From Microbacterium sp. MAH-37 (GTDB lineage: Bacteria > Actinomycetota > Actinomycetes > Actinomycetales > Microbacteriaceae), in NCBI RefSeq assembly GCF_009758255.1, contig NZ_WSEN01000009.1, positions 186,001-250,000 of the forward strand: a DNA stretch of 64,000 bases, given 5' to 3'. Shown here in pieces: positions 37,681-47,605 of the stretch (within the stretch, counting starts at the first letter, position 1; every line of letters begins with the position of its first letter). Below the pieces are notes generated by a model that was not told where the DNA came from, did no database searches, and saw only the letters and a list, made by a program, of their open reading frames with translations. Position numbers and translations under genes: made by a program.

Positions 37681-40047
37681 CGCGTCGGCGACGGGCTCGG
37701 GGCGCACCACGGGCGTGCCCGAGAGCGCTGCGGTCGTCACGCGACGACGGTTGCGGCCCTGACCGGGCGCCTTCGGCTCGGGCAGCGCGTCGAGCACCGA
37801 GTCGAGCAGCTGCTCGGCCTCGGACTTCGGCCCCTTGCCCTCGGAGGAGCGCTTCTTGCGCTTCTTGGTGCGCTCCGGTGCCGGCTCAGGCGCCTGCTCG
37901 TGCGCGGGCTCGATGTGCACGCCCTCCGCGTTCGGCGCGATCGTCGAGGCGGCGATGGCCGCGAGGGCGGACTTCGCCCCCTCGGTGATGCTGTGCGTGC
38001 CGCCGTTCGGGGCAGCGGGCGCCTGTGCGGGCTGGCCGCCGTTGCCGCTGTTGTTGTTGCCGCCGCTGTTGCCGCGCGAGCGACGGCTCTGGCCGCCACC
38101 ACCGGAGGAACTGCCCGCGGAGCGGTGCTTGACGACCGGATCGTGGTGCACGATGACGCCACGGCCGGCGCAGACCTCGCAGGCCTCGCTGAAGGTCTCC
38201 AGCAGTCCGAGACCGAGCTTCTTACGCGTCATCTGCACGAGACCGAGCGAGGTGACCTCTGCGACCTGGTGCTTCGTGCGGTCGCGGCTCAGGCACTCCA
38301 CCAGACGGCGCAGCACGAGATCGCGGTTGGACTCGAGCACCATGTCGATGAAGTCGACGACGATGATGCCGCCGATGTCGCGCAGCCGCAGCTGACGCAC
38401 GATCTCCTCGGCGGCCTCGAGGTTGTTCTTGGTGACGGTCTCCTCGAGGTTGCCGCCGGAGCCGACGAACTTGCCGGTGTTGACGTCGACCACGGTCATG
38501 GCCTCGGTGCGGTCGATCACCAGCGAGCCGCCGGAGGGCAGCCAGACCTTGCGGTCGAGAGCCTTCTCGATCTGCTCGGTGATGCGGAACGCGTCGAACG
38601 GATCGATCTCGTCCTCGTAGGCCTCGACGCGCTCGAGCAGGTCGGGGGCGACGCTCTCGAGGTAGGCGCGGATGGTGCGCTGCGCGTCCTCACCCTGGAT
38701 CAGCATCTTCGTGAAGTCCTCGTTGAAGACGTCACGCACGATCTTCACCAGGAGGTCGGGCTCGGCGTGCAGCAGCGACGGGGCGGACTGCGACTCGACC
38801 AGCTTCTGGATGTGCTCCCACTGCGCGGTCAGGCGCTGCACGTCGCGGGTGAGCTGCTCCTCGGTGGCACCCTCGGCCGCGGTGCGGACGATCACGCCGG
38901 ACGACTCGGGCAGCACCTCCTTGAGGATGCGCTTCAGCCGCGCGCGCTCGTTGTCGGGCAGCTTGCGGGAGATGCCGTTCATCGACCCGCCTGGCACGTA
39001 CACCAGGTAGCGGCCGGGCAGCGAGATCTGGCTGGTCAGGCGGGCACCCTTGTGGCCCACCGGGTCCTTCGTGACCTGCACGAGCACGCGGTCGCCTGGC
39101 TTGAGGGCGAGCTCGATGCGACGCGGCTGGTTGCCGGTCTCGACCCCGTCCCAGTCCACCTCGCCGGAGTACAGCACGGCGTTGCGGCCGCGGCCGATGT
39201 CGACGAACGCTGCCTCCATGCTGGGCAGCACGTTCTGCACGCGGCCGAGGTACACGTTGCCGATCAGCGACGCGTCCTGGTTGCGGGCGACGTAGTGCTC
39301 GACGAGCACGTTGTCCTCGAGCACGCCGATCTGGGTGCGTCCGTTCTTGGCGCGCACGACCATCATGCGGTCGACGGCCTCACGGCGGGCGAGGAACTCG
39401 GCCTCGGTCACGACCGGACGACGCCGGCCCGCATCGCGGCCGTCGCGGCGGCGCTGCTTCTTCGCCTCGAGGCGAGTCGATCCCTTGATCGCCTTCGGCT
39501 CGGTGATGTATTCGACGACGCGCTGGCGCTGACGGGGCTCAGAACGCTCCTCGTCTCCCTCTCCGCGACGGCGGCGCCCACGGCGGCCACCGGCCTCGGA
39601 GTCCTGCTCGTCGTCGCGACGGGCGGGCAGCGGAACGATCTCGGGCGCGTAGAAGTGCAGCTGCGTCGACACCTTCGACACGAAGACCTCGGGCAGCAGC
39701 CCCAGGCTCACGGCCGTGACGGGCAGCGGCTCAGCCTGCGCAGGCTCGGCGACCTTCTCGTCTGCCGGCTTCTCCTCGGCCGCGGGCACTGGCTCTGCGG
39801 CATCCTGCTCTGCAGCATCGGAGGGGGCGACCTCGGCGGCTGCAGCGTCTTCAGGTGCAGCCTCTTCGGCAGCAGCCGCTTCAGCCGCAGCCTCGACCTG
39901 CGCGGCCGCCTCGGGCGCGGTCCCCTCGTGCGCCGGCTGAGTCTCCTCGGCGGGCGCATCCGTCTCGGCGACGGGCTCAGCCGCTACCGGCTGCTCCGGC
40001 AGTGCGTCGAGGATAGGGGTCTGGTTGTCATCGTTCTCATCGGCCAT
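37645..40047 (-). CDS. rne: Ribonuclease E/G
   Basis: An 800-residue endoribonuclease of the RNase E/G family acting in rRNA and tRNA processing and mRNA decay. The N-terminal 200 residues are disordered and Glu/Ala/Pro-rich, typical for actinobacteria. An S1 domain follows (GNVYLGRVQNVLPSMEAAFVDIG, about 265-290), then the catalytic core with metal-binding Asp residues in VVDVNTGKFVG and VVDFIDMV (about 530-580) and the zinc-link Cys pair CEVCAGRG (about 640). A basic tail with KKRKKRSS ends the protein. ATG 40047 was chosen because of the upstream GGGAG; the frame to 40233 is not coding. Confidence 0.95.
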   Translation of the reverse strand: MADENDDNQTPILDALPEQPVAAEPVAETDAPAEETQPAHEGTAPEAAAQVEAAAEAAAAEEAAPEDAAAAEVAPSDAAEQDAAEPVPAAEEKPADEKVAEPAQAEPLPVTAVSLGLLPEVFVSKVSTQLHFYAPEIVPLPARRDDEQDSEAGGRRGRRRRGEGDEERSEPRQRQRVVEYITEPKAIKGSTRLEAKKQRRRDGRDAGRRRPVVTEAEFLARREAVDRMMVVRAKNGRTQIGVLEDNVLVEHYVARNQDASLIGNVYLGRVQNVLPSMEAAFVDIGRGRNAVLYSGEVDWDGVETGNQPRRIELALKPGDRVLVQVTKDPVGHKGARLTSQISLPGRYLVYVPGGSMNGISRKLPDNERARLKRILKEVLPESSGVIVRTAAEGATEEQLTRDVQRLTAQWEHIQKLVESQSAPSLLHAEPDLLVKIVRDVFNEDFTKMLIQGEDAQRTIRAYLESVAPDLLERVEAYEDEIDPFDAFRITEQIEKALDRKVWLPSGGSLVIDRTEAMTVVDVNTGKFVGSGGNLEETVTKNNLEAAEEIVRQLRLRDIGGIIVVDFIDMVLESNRDLVLRRLVECLSRDRTKHQVAEVTSLGLVQMTRKKLGLGLLETFSEACEVCAGRGVIVHHDPVVKHRSAGSSSGGGGQSRRSRGNSGGNNNSGNGGQPAQAPAAPNGGTHSITEGAKSALAAIAASTIAPNAEGVHIEPAHEQAPEPAPERTKKRKKRSSEGKGPKSEAEQLLDSVLDALPEPKAPGQGRNRRRVTTAALSGTPVVRPEPVADASAPVAGGDAQS

Positions 40048-40274
40048 CTCTGGCGTACTCCCTGCGCGGGGCACTGCGTGCTCCGCGAAAACTCGTGCGG
40101 CACTGGCTGCCGCGAACTCACAGACGGTCGGCGTGTGCGCGGACCGCGTTGGGGCTGTGCCCCGAAGTCTCTTCGATGCGAGTGTGTCGCATCTGCATGT
40201 CATTATCGCACTTCGGCGCGCCGGCTGCGGCATCCAGCGCTTTCGCGCGTCAGACGATTGATACGCACGGATGC

Positions 40275-40280
40275 CATAAT
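40275..40280 (+). promoter_or_regulatory. -10 box of the leaderless VKOR gene
   Basis: CATAAT followed by six bases and ATG 40287; no ribosome site is present. Confidence 0.5.
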
Positions 40281-40286
40281 CCGACC

Positions 40287-40895
40287 ATGGCCTCAGAACC
40301 CAGCCCCGCCGTCGTGCCCCGGACGCACCTCGCCCTCGCCCTCACGCTGATCATCGGAGGGGCGCTCGGGCTCCTCGCCGCGTTCTCGCTGGAGATGGAC
40401 CACATCCTGCTGCTGCAGAAGCCCGACTCCGCGCTGACCTGCAACATCAACAGCATCCTGAACTGCGGCAAGAACATCGATTCGCCGCAGGGCAGCACGT
40501 TCGGCTTCCCGAACCCGATCCTGGGCCTGATGATGTTCCCCGCCCCGATCGTGGTGGGCTTCGCGTTGCTGGCGAAGGCGCGGTTCTCGGCGTGGTTCTG
40601 GTGGATCTTCAACGCGGGGATGCTGTTCGCCATCTCCTTCGTGTACTGGCTGGCATTCCAGAGCATCTTCGTGATCGGCACCCTCTGCCCCTGGTGCGCG
40701 CTGGTCTACCTCGTCGTGATCCCGATGTTCCTGGGCACCACCGTGCGCAACCTGCGAGCAGGTCTCGCAGGGAAGGCGCTGCAGCGGTTCGGCGACGCGA
40801 TCGTGGCGTGGGTTCCGCTGATCGCGATCCTCGGCTACGTGATCATCTTCGGCGCGGCGCAGCTGCACCTGAACATCCTGTCCACGCTCTTCTGA
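40287..40895 (+). CDS. Vitamin K epoxide reductase family protein
   Basis: A 202-residue membrane protein of the VKOR family with four or five helices. The active-site pair CPWC is near residue 133 and an outer loop pair lies in ALTCNINSILNC (about 50-61). In actinobacteria VKOR replaces DsbB, reoxidising the extracytoplasmic DsbA-like oxidase and passing electrons to menaquinone. No DsbA partner is adjacent. It is divergent from rne and ends before a perfect hairpin terminator. Confidence 0.93.
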   Translation: MASEPSPAVVPRTHLALALTLIIGGALGLLAAFSLEMDHILLLQKPDSALTCNINSILNCGKNIDSPQGSTFGFPNPILGLMMFPAPIVVGFALLAKARFSAWFWWIFNAGMLFAISFVYWLAFQSIFVIGTLCPWCALVYLVVIPMFLGTTVRNLRAGLAGKALQRFGDAIVAWVPLIAILGYVIIFGAAQLHLNILSTLF

Positions 40896-40908
40896 CCGGC
40901 GGACACGA

Positions 40909-40940
40909 AGAAGGCGCCTCCCGATCGGGAGGCGCCTTCT
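40909..40940. terminator. Perfect-palindrome bidirectional terminator
   Basis: A 32-bp perfect palindrome, AGAAGGCGCCTCCCGA followed by its exact complement, placed between the convergent VKOR and ndk genes and ending in TTCT on both strands. Confidence 0.85.
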
Positions 40941-40953
40941 GTCGTCAGGGGTT

Positions 40954-41370
40954 TCAGCCGAACCAGATGCCCAGCTCACGGGCAGCCGACTCGGGGCTGT
41001 CCGAGCCGTGCACGAGGTTCTGCTGCACCGGCAGGCCCCAGTCGCGGCCGAAGTCGCCGCGGATGGTGCCGGGGGCGGCGGAGGTCGGGTCGGTGGTGCC
41101 GGCGAGCGACCGGAAGCCCTCGATGACGCGGTTGCCTGCGAGGCGGATGGCCACCGACGGGCCGGACATCATGAACTCGAGTAGCGGCTCGTAGAAGGGC
41201 TTGCCCTCGTGCTCGGCATAGTGCGCGGCGAGCACGTCGCGGTCGGGCTCGACCAGACGGAGGTCGACGAGCGCGTAGCCCTTCGCCTCGATGCGGGCGA
41301 GGATCGCACCGGTCAGACCACGGGCGACGCCGTCGGGCTTGACCAGGACGAGGGTTTCTTCGGTAGCCAT
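40954..41370 (-). CDS. ndk: Nucleoside diphosphate kinase
   Basis: Ndk transfers phosphate between nucleoside tri- and diphosphates through a phosphohistidine. The 138-residue protein has VLVKPDGVARG near the start and the active-site His in QNLVHGSDSPESA (about 118), the typical length for bacterial Ndk. ATG 41370 is the family start. It lies one base after the DUF4233 gene and is probably cotranscribed with folC and ileS. Confidence 0.97.
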   Translation of the reverse strand: MATEETLVLVKPDGVARGLTGAILARIEAKGYALVDLRLVEPDRDVLAAHYAEHEGKPFYEPLLEFMMSGPSVAIRLAGNRVIEGFRSLAGTTDPTSAAPGTIRGDFGRDWGLPVQQNLVHGSDSPESAARELGIWFG

Positions 41371-41371
41371 G

Positions 41372-41767
41372 TCATTCGCTCTCTGTCGGAGTTTCGGCTT
41401 CGGCCCGCGGCGCACGGGCGTCGATGCGGGCCCCCATGATCGTCGCATACGCCCACATGCCGCCGAAAATCAGCACCACGAACGCGATGGCCGGCACGAG
41501 GATCGCCGACAGCGCCACGATCGCCTGCAGCACCCAGCCGGCGGAGATCGCCCAGGGCCGGGTGATCATGCCGGCGAGGGCGATCATGAGCAGAGCCATG
41601 ACGACTCCGAAGACGATGCCCCACCAGGACGGGATGCCCGGCGGAAGGGCGTTCAGCCCGAAGATGGTCAGTCCTGCGAGGAACACCACGATGGCCTCGA
41701 AGCCGAGCACGATCGGTGCGAGCTTCTGGACGAGCGTCCGCGGCACCCGGGCTGCGCGTGCACTCAC
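41372..41767 (-). CDS. DUF4233 membrane protein
   Basis: A 131-residue protein with four hydrophobic segments (about 17-35, 42-60, 70-90 and 95-115) of the DUF4233 family, which is regularly found between folC and ndk in actinobacteria. GTG 41767 overlaps the folC stop (GTGA). The N-terminus is basic and the C-terminus acidic. The function is unknown. Confidence 0.85.
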   Translation of the reverse strand: MSARAARVPRTLVQKLAPIVLGFEAIVVFLAGLTIFGLNALPPGIPSWWGIVFGVVMALLMIALAGMITRPWAISAGWVLQAIVALSAILVPAIAFVVLIFGGMWAYATIMGARIDARAPRAEAETPTESE

Positions 41768-43116
41768 GCGGTCCACCCCGACTTCCAGTCCTCCTCCTCG
41801 GAGAGCGCGATCGCCTCGCCGGCCAGCACGACGGAGCCGGCGATGATCACCGCGCGACGGTCCGACGACGCGGCCCACTCGCGCGCCGCATCCGCGGCCT
41901 CCGCCAGGGTCGGATGCACGCTGGCGCGACGGCCGCGCTCCTCGACCAGGTCGGCGATCGCGTCGGCGTCGTTGGCCCGTGCCGAATCGGGCGCGGTCGC
42001 GAACACCTCGGACACGGCGGGGAGCAGCACGTCGATGATGCCGGCGGCGTCCTTGTCGCCGAGCACGCCGAGCACCAGGCCCCACTCGTCGAAGTCGAAA
42101 CTGTCCGACAGCGCCTGCGCCAGCGAGCGGGCGCCGTGCGGATTGTGCGCGGCGTCGACGACCACGGTGGGCGCGATGCCGAGCAGCTGCAGACGACCGG
42201 GCGAGGTCACGTTCTGCAGCGCGTCGGAGAGGATGTCGCCGGCGACGGGCTGCGTGGCGTCGCCGATCAGCGACTCCACCGCGGCGATCGCGAGGGCCGC
42301 GTTGTGCCCCTGGTGCGCGCCGTACAGCGGCAGGTACTCGTCGGCGTACTGGCCGGCGAGCCCCCGCACCGTGATCAGCTGACCGCCCACGGCGAGCTTC
42401 TGGTCAGCGAGACCGAAGTCCGCGCCAGCGAACGAGATGCGCGCCCCGCGGTCAGCGGCCACGCGGCGCAGCACGGCCTCTGCCTCGGCGGGCTGCTCGG
42501 CCGACACCACGGAGGCGCCGTCCTTGATGATGCCCGCCTTGACCTCGGCGATCGCCGCGATCGTGTCGCCCAGCCGGTCGGCGTGGTCGATGTCGATCGG
42601 GCTGAACACCGCGACGTCGCCGTCGGCATTGTTGGTGGAGTCCCACTCGCCGCCCATGCCCACCTCGAGCACGAGCACGTCGACCGGAGCATCCGACGCC
42701 GCGACGAACGCGAGCACGGTCAGCAGTTCGAAGAACGTCAACGGCGCATCGTCGGCCGCCTCCAGCTCGGCGTCGACCATGCCGACGAAGGGTTCGATCT
42801 CGTCCCAGGCGTCGGCGATCGCGGCATCCGCGATCGGCTCGCCGTCGATCATGATCCGCTCGGTGAAGCGCTCGAGGTGCGGGCTGGTGAACAGCCCGGT
42901 GCGCAGCCCGTGGGCGCGCAGCAGGCTCTCGATCATCCGCGCGGTCGAGGTCTTGCCGTTCGTCCCGGTGATGTGCACGACGCGGTAGTTGCGCTGGGGG
43001 TCGTCCAGCAGGGTCAGGATGCGCGCGACGCGCTCCTTGCGCGGCTGCACCCAGCGCTCTCCGGCGCGCTCCAGGAGCTGGTCGTAGACCTTGTCGGCCC
43101 GCTGACGATCAGTCAC
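41764..43116 (-). CDS. folC: Bifunctional dihydrofolate/folylpolyglutamate synthase
   Basis: FolC adds glutamate to dihydropteroate and folates. The 450-residue Mur-ligase-like protein has the ATP loop [15 protein letters not shown] (about 47-61), [13 protein letters not shown] (about 140-152) and a C-terminal domain with [11 protein letters not shown] (about 320). GTG 43116 overlaps the ileS stop (GTGA), so translation is coupled to ileS. Confidence 0.95.
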   Translation of the reverse strand: MTDRQRADKVYDQLLERAGERWVQPRKERVARILTLLDDPQRNYRVVHITGTNGKTSTARMIESLLRAHGLRTGLFTSPHLERFTERIMIDGEPIADAAIADAWDEIEPFVGMVDAELEAADDAPLTFFELLTVLAFVAASDAPVDVLVLEVGMGGEWDSTNNADGDVAVFSPIDIDHADRLGDTIAAIAEVKAGIIKDGASVVSAEQPAEAEAVLRRVAADRGARISFAGADFGLADQKLAVGGQLITVRGLAGQYADEYLPLYGAHQGHNAALAIAAVESLIGDATQPVAGDILSDALQNVTSPGRLQLLGIAPTVVVDAAHNPHGARSLAQALSDSFDFDEWGLVLGVLGDKDAAGIIDVLLPAVSEVFATAPDSARANDADAIADLVEERGRRASVHPTLAEAADAAREWAASSDRRAVIIAGSVVLAGEAIALSEEEDWKSGWTA

Positions 43117-46100
43117 TGCGCTCCTCCGATCCGGGTGACCGCGACGGTGAAGTCGGCGGTGTTCGCGTACGTGCCCTTGGGGACAGTGGTGTCGAACTCG
43201 GGCTCGCCGGGGAGGATCCCGAAGTCAGCGTAGACCACGCCGCTCGCACGCACCTCGTAGGCGAGCGCGAGGGTCTCCCCCGCGACGTCCGCGGTCTCGA
43301 ACGCGGATGCCACGGCCTCGGCCTCGGCCGCCTCGGCGAAGTCCAGCACCAGGCTGATCCGGTCGCTCACGTCGAAGCTGGCCTTCTTACGGGTGTCCTG
43401 CACGGCGCGGATCACGTCGCGGGCCAGGCCCTCGGCCTCGAGCTCGGGCGTGGTCGTGGTGTCCAGCAGCACGAATCCGCCGGTCGGGACGACGGCGAGC
43501 GCCTCGCCCTCCGGGCGACCGGTGGTCTCGAGCGCGAGCTCGTACTCGTGCGGCTCGAGCACGATGCCGTCGGCGGTCACGACGCCGCCGTCCTCGGTCC
43601 AGAACCCGTCCTTCGCGGCGCGGATGACACGCTGCACCTCCTTGCCCAGGCGCGGGCCGGCGGCACGGGCGTTCACGCTGAGGCGGTGACTGATGCCGTA
43701 CTCGGCGGCCGTGCCCTCGCCCTGTCCGACAAGCTCGACGCTCTTCACGTTGAGCTCCTCGCGCAGGATGTCCTCGAAGGGCGTCAGCGCCGCGGCATCC
43801 GGAGTGACGACCGTGAACCGCGCGAGCGGAAGGCGCACGCGCAGCTTCTCCTTCTTGCGCAGCGCATTGCCCACGCTGGACAGCTCGCGGACGGCGTCCA
43901 TCGCGTCGCGCACCTCATCGGCGTGAGGGAACGCCTCTGCGTCCGGCCAGTCGGTCAGGTGCACGCTGCGGTCGCCGGTGAGCCCCTGCCACACGCGCTC
44001 GCTGATCAGCGGCACAAGCGGAGCCGCGACGCGGCAGAGCGTCTCGAGCACCGTGTAGAGCGTGTCGAACGCCTCGGTCGCCGTGCCCTCCCAGAACCGG
44101 TCCCGCGAGCGGCGGATGTACCAGTTCGTCAGCACCTCGGCGAAGTCGCGCAGACGCGCCGCGGCCGTCGTGGAGTCCAGACCCTCGAGATCCTGCTTGA
44201 CGTCGCGGACCAGGTCGCCGGTGCGGGCCAGGATGTAGCGGTCCAGCACGTCGGTGGAGTCCGTGCGCCACGTCGCCTCGTACCCGTCGGCCGCGTTGGC
44301 ATAGGTGGCGAAGAAGTACCACGAGTTCCACAGAGGCAGGATGAACTCCCGCACGCCGGCACGGATGCCCTCCTCGGTGACCGAGAGGTTGCCGCCTCGG
44401 AGCACAGAGCTCGACATCAGGAACCAGCGCATCGCGTCGGAGCCGTCGCGGTCGAAGACCTCGGAGACATCAGGGTAGTTGCGCAGCGACTTCGACATCT
44501 TGTAGCCGTCGGAGCCGAGCACGATGCCGTGGCAGCTCACGCCGGTGAACGCCGGGCGGTCGAACAGCGCGGTGGACAGCACGTGCATCACGTAGAACCA
44601 GCCACGCGTCTGCCCGATGTACTCCACGATGAAGTCCGCCGGCGCGTGCGAGTCGAACCACTCCTGGTTCTCGAACGGGTAATGCACCTGCGCGTACGGC
44701 ATCGAGCCGGAGTCGAACCACACGTCGAAGACGTCCTCGATGCGGCGCATCGTGCTCTTGCCGGTGGGGTCGTCCGGGTTCGGACGCGTCAGGTCGTCGA
44801 TGTACGGCCGGTGCAGGTCGATCTCGCCGCTCTCGTTCCGCGGCAACGTGCCGAAGTCGCGCTCCAGCGCCTCCAGCGAGCCGTAGGAGTCGACGCGCGG
44901 GTACTCGGGGTCGTCGCTCTTCCAGATCGGGATGGGCGAGCCCCAGTAGCGGTTGCGGCTGATCGACCAGTCGCGTGCGCCCTCGAGCCACTTGCCGAAC
45001 TGGCCGTGTTTGACGTTCTCCGGCACCCAGGTGATCTGCTCGTTGTTCGCGAGCATCTTCTCCTTGAGGTCGGTGACGCGGATGAACCAGCTCGACACGG
45101 CCTTGTAGATCAGGGGGTTCCGGCAGCGCCAGCAGTGCGGGTAGGAGTGCACGTAGCTCTGCTCGCGCAGCATCCGGCCCTCGGCGCGGAGCAGGCGGAT
45201 CAGCGGGGTGTTCGCATCCATCCAGAGCTCGCCGGCGACATCCGTCACCTGCGGCAGGAACTTGCCGCCATCGTCGAGCGAGAGGATCGTCGGGATGCCT
45301 GCGGCGTTGGTGACGCGCTGGTCGTCCTCGCCGTAGGCGGGCGCCTGGTGCACGATGCCGGTGCCGTCGGTGGTGGTGACGTAGTCGTCGACGAGGATGC
45401 GCCAGGCGTTCTGCGTGCCCCAGGTCTCGGCGTCGGCGTAGTAATCGAAGAGACGGTCGTAGTGCACGTCCTCGAGGTCGGCGCCGCGGACGGTCTGGTC
45501 GACCGCGGCGAGCGCGTCGTCGGCCGTCTCGTAGCCGAGGTCCTTGGCGTATCCGCCGAGCAGGTCGCGGGCGAGCAGGTACCGGTGCGCGGAGGCCTCG
45601 ACGGGGTCGTCCCCGTTGTGCACGTCGGCGGCGCCCGCAGGGCCCGCGGGAAGCACGACGTACTCGATCTCGGGTCCCACGACGAGGGCGAGGTTGGTGG
45701 GCAGCGTCCACGGCGTGGTGGTCCAGGCGAGGGCTCGGACGGCGGTCAGACCCAGCGACTCGGCCTTCACGCCGGTCAGCGGGAAGGTGACGGTGACGGA
45801 TGGGTCCTGACGGTCCTTGTAGACGTCGTCGTCCATGCGCAGCTCGTGGTTCGACAGCGGCGTCTCGTCGCGCCAGCAGTAAGGCAGCACGCGGTAGCCC
45901 TCATAGGCGAGGCCCTTGTCGTAGAGCTGATCGAACGCCCACAGCACGCTCTCCATGTAGCTCAGGTCGAGGGTCTTGTAGCCGCGCTCGAAGTCGACCC
46001 AGCGCGCCTGGCGGGTGACGTAGTCCTCCCAGTCGCGGGTGTACTTGAGCACCGATGCCTTCGCCTTCCCGTTGAAGACGCCGATGCCCATGTCCTCGAT

Positions 46101-46451
46101 CTCGCTCTTCTCGGTGAGACCGAGCTGCTTCATCGCCTCGAGCTCAGCGGGGAGACCGTGGGTGTCCCAGCCGAACACGCGATCGACCTTCTTGCCGAGC
46201 ATGGTCTGGAAGCGCGGGAACAGGTCCTTGGCGTACCCGGTCAGCAGGTGCCCGTAATGGGGCAGACCGTTGGCGAACGGCGGGCCGTCGTAGAACACCC
46301 ACTCCTCTGCGCCCTCGCGCTGGGCGATGGAGGCGCGGAAGGTGTCGTCGGCCTTCCAGAACTCGAGCACCTCGCGCTCGATCTCGGGGAAGCGCGGGCT
46401 CGGGGAGAGGTCGGCGGCGGGGCCGAAGGAGGAGGTGCGCGGGTAGGTCAT
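43113..46451 (-). CDS. ileS: Isoleucyl-tRNA synthetase
   Basis: A 1112-residue class I synthetase. HIGH motif GLPHYGH near residue 55, editing domain (about 200-410), KMSKS in [12 protein letters not shown] (about 650), anticodon-binding domain and a C-terminal extension of the long, eukaryote-like IleRS form usual in actinobacteria. That form is often linked to mupirocin tolerance; this is family knowledge and not shown here. ATG 46451 was chosen because the upstream open frame runs into the T-box leader. The gene is controlled by that leader. Confidence 0.97.
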   Translation of the reverse strand: MTYPRTSSFGPAADLSPSPRFPEIEREVLEFWKADDTFRASIAQREGAEEWVFYDGPPFANGLPHYGHLLTGYAKDLFPRFQTMLGKKVDRVFGWDTHGLPAELEAMKQLGLTEKSEIEDMGIGVFNGKAKASVLKYTRDWEDYVTRQARWVDFERGYKTLDLSYMESVLWAFDQLYDKGLAYEGYRVLPYCWRDETPLSNHELRMDDDVYKDRQDPSVTVTFPLTGVKAESLGLTAVRALAWTTTPWTLPTNLALVVGPEIEYVVLPAGPAGAADVHNGDDPVEASAHRYLLARDLLGGYAKDLGYETADDALAAVDQTVRGADLEDVHYDRLFDYYADAETWGTQNAWRILVDDYVTTTDGTGIVHQAPAYGEDDQRVTNAAGIPTILSLDDGGKFLPQVTDVAGELWMDANTPLIRLLRAEGRMLREQSYVHSYPHCWRCRNPLIYKAVSSWFIRVTDLKEKMLANNEQITWVPENVKHGQFGKWLEGARDWSISRNRYWGSPIPIWKSDDPEYPRVDSYGSLEALERDFGTLPRNESGEIDLHRPYIDDLTRPNPDDPTGKSTMRRIEDVFDVWFDSGSMPYAQVHYPFENQEWFDSHAPADFIVEYIGQTRGWFYVMHVLSTALFDRPAFTGVSCHGIVLGSDGYKMSKSLRNYPDVSEVFDRDGSDAMRWFLMSSSVLRGGNLSVTEEGIRAGVREFILPLWNSWYFFATYANAADGYEATWRTDSTDVLDRYILARTGDLVRDVKQDLEGLDSTTAAARLRDFAEVLTNWYIRRSRDRFWEGTATEAFDTLYTVLETLCRVAAPLVPLISERVWQGLTGDRSVHLTDWPDAEAFPHADEVRDAMDAVRELSSVGNALRKKEKLRVRLPLARFTVVTPDAAALTPFEDILREELNVKSVELVGQGEGTAAEYGISHRLSVNARAAGPRLGKEVQRVIRAAKDGFWTEDGGVVTADGIVLEPHEYELALETTGRPEGEALAVVPTGGFVLLDTTTTPELEAEGLARDVIRAVQDTRKKASFDVSDRISLVLDFAEAAEAEAVASAFETADVAGETLALAYEVRASGVVYADFGILPGEPEFDTTVPKGTYANTADFTVAVTRIGGAQ

Positions 46452-46479
46452 GTCGTCTCGCAGTGATCGTGTCGGATGC

Positions 46480-46660
46480 TGCTGCGAGGACGACCTGTCC
46501 GGATTGTGACCTGACGGGCCGCGGTACCACCTCACTTGCCCGCCTCACGACGAGCCTCTTTCACTGCGGCGATGACGGGCCTGCCCCGCTCGGTTCTAAT
46601 GGGTCTTGCGACGGTTCTTCCGAGAGCTCCCCGGTGATGGCCGGATCACAGCTGATCGGG
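46480..46660 (-). promoter_or_regulatory. ileS T-box riboswitch (ultrashort Stem I)
   Basis: The leader carries the T-box GAGGTGGTACCGCGG (46533-46519, minus strand). It also has a compact Stem I closed by AGCT/AGCT (46653-46650 with 46628-46625) and CCGG/CCGG, whose specifier bulge contains ATC, the isoleucine codon, at 46646-46644. CGGAAGAAC follows Stem I. These are the hallmarks of actinobacterial ileS T-boxes, which sense uncharged tRNA-Ile. No U-run terminator is visible, so control of translation is more likely than attenuation (inference). Boundaries are approximate. Confidence 0.85.
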
Positions 46661-46662
46661 CC

Positions 46663-46668
46663 ATTCTA
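46663..46668 (-). promoter_or_regulatory. -10 box for the ileS leader
   Basis: TAGAAT on the minus strand, placed to start transcription a few bases before Stem I of the T-box. Confidence 0.5.
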
Positions 46669-46701
46669 CGCGGTCGCGCCGGTGCCGGCATCCGACCCTG
46701 C

Positions 46702-47406
46702 TCAGGATGCCCGGTGGTAGCCGTAGAGGTCGGTCTGGGCGCCGTTGATCCAGACGTCGGGGTCCGCGATCCGGATGGTGCGCCCGTAGGACTCATCGAT
46801 GACGGATGCGTCGAATCCGGCATCCCTCAGCCTCGCGGCCAGTGCGTCGAGGTCGCCGCGCGCGTCGAAGGAGAAGCCGAAGCCCTGCCCCTCGCCCTCC
46901 GCGCGCCCGGAGGCGGAGTGCACGCCGACCGATCCCCCACCCGGAGCACGCATCTCCGCCCAGCCACCATCGTCGGAGAGGATCGACGCACGCATGCCGA
47001 GCGACTCGAGGATCGCGCGGGCCTCGTCGACGTCGTCCTGGAACCAGATCGGCTGCACGGCGACGTCACCGGCCCCGGCTCCGCGCGTTCCGGTGAACAT
47101 GGTGATCGAGAGCCCGGATGCCGCCCGCACCGCGAGCATCTCCCCCACGCCGTCCATCTCACCGCGGGCGACATCATGCCCCTGCAATGCGCGCTCCGCG
47201 GCATCCAGGTCAGCGACCAGCAGGTTCAGATCCACGGCGCCGGACGGATACGCCGCGGTCGCGTGGTGCACGGCGAGCACGCCGTCGCCGTCGAACTCCG
47301 CCCACTCGGGCGTCGGCGGATAGGGCGCGACGAAGCCGAGCGCTGCGGCGAGCGCGTGCCAGCGCTCCGGAGCATCCGTGTAGACGATCTGCTGGACTGT
47401 GGTCAT
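46702..47406 (-). CDS. Two-domain VOC family protein
   Basis: A 234-residue protein with two VOC modules, the first starting [21 protein letters not shown] and the second around [20 protein letters not shown] (about residue 120). It has weak similarity in layout to glyoxalase/bleomycin-resistance proteins. Its ATG overlaps the stop of a 49-residue ribbon-helix-helix gene (ATGA), an arrangement suggesting the RHH protein controls it. The substrate is unknown. Confidence 0.8.
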   Translation of the reverse strand: MTTVQQIVYTDAPERWHALAAALGFVAPYPPTPEWAEFDGDGVLAVHHATAAYPSGAVDLNLLVADLDAAERALQGHDVARGEMDGVGEMLAVRAASGLSITMFTGTRGAGAGDVAVQPIWFQDDVDEARAILESLGMRASILSDDGGWAEMRAPGGGSVGVHSASGRAEGEGQGFGFSFDARGDLDALAARLRDAGFDASVIDESYGRTIRIADPDVWINGAQTDLYGYHRAS

Positions 47407-47552
47407 GACTTCTCCTCCACATGGGCGCGCAGCGCTGCCTCGACCAGAGCGGACAGGCTCAGGCCGTCGTCGATCGCTCGGTGCTTGACCGCGCGGACGA
47501 GGTCGGGCGGCAGGTACACGTTGAACTGCACCTTCGCTTCCTTTGCTTGCAT
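47403..47552 (-). CDS. Ribbon-helix-helix protein (49 aa)
   Basis: A short gene encoding 49 residues. The start [19 protein letters not shown] gives the beta strand (VQFNVYLP) and is followed by two helices ([14 protein letters not shown] and [16 protein letters not shown]), the CopG/Arc-type RHH fold. ATG 47552 lies within an 18-bp palindrome. The gene is coupled to the downstream VOC gene. It could be a stand-alone repressor or an antitoxin-like protein, but no toxin is apparent. Confidence 0.78.
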   Translation of the reverse strand: MQAKEAKVQFNVYLPPDLVRAVKHRAIDDGLSLSALVEAALRAHVEEKS

Positions 47553-47560
47553 GCTAGCAA
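47543..47560. promoter_or_regulatory. Palindrome over the RHH start codon
   Basis: TTGCTTGCATGCTAGCAA, 8 of 9 base pairs symmetric, covering ATG 47552. The position and symmetry fit an autoregulatory RHH operator; binding is inferred. Confidence 0.55.
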
Positions 47561-47593
47561 CATAGCGCGCCAAGTCGTGTCGGCACCATCCCG

Positions 47594-47599
47594 TAGTCT
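47594..47599 (+). promoter_or_regulatory. -10 box of a leaderless pentapeptide-like gene
   Basis: TAGTCT followed by six bases and GTG 47606 without a ribosome site. Confidence 0.45.
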
Positions 47600-47605
47600 C
47601 ACCAG

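Noticed and set aside
43548..46466. Plus-strand frame opposite ileS
   Set aside because: Antisense shadow; ileS has complete HIGH and KMSKS motifs on the minus strand.
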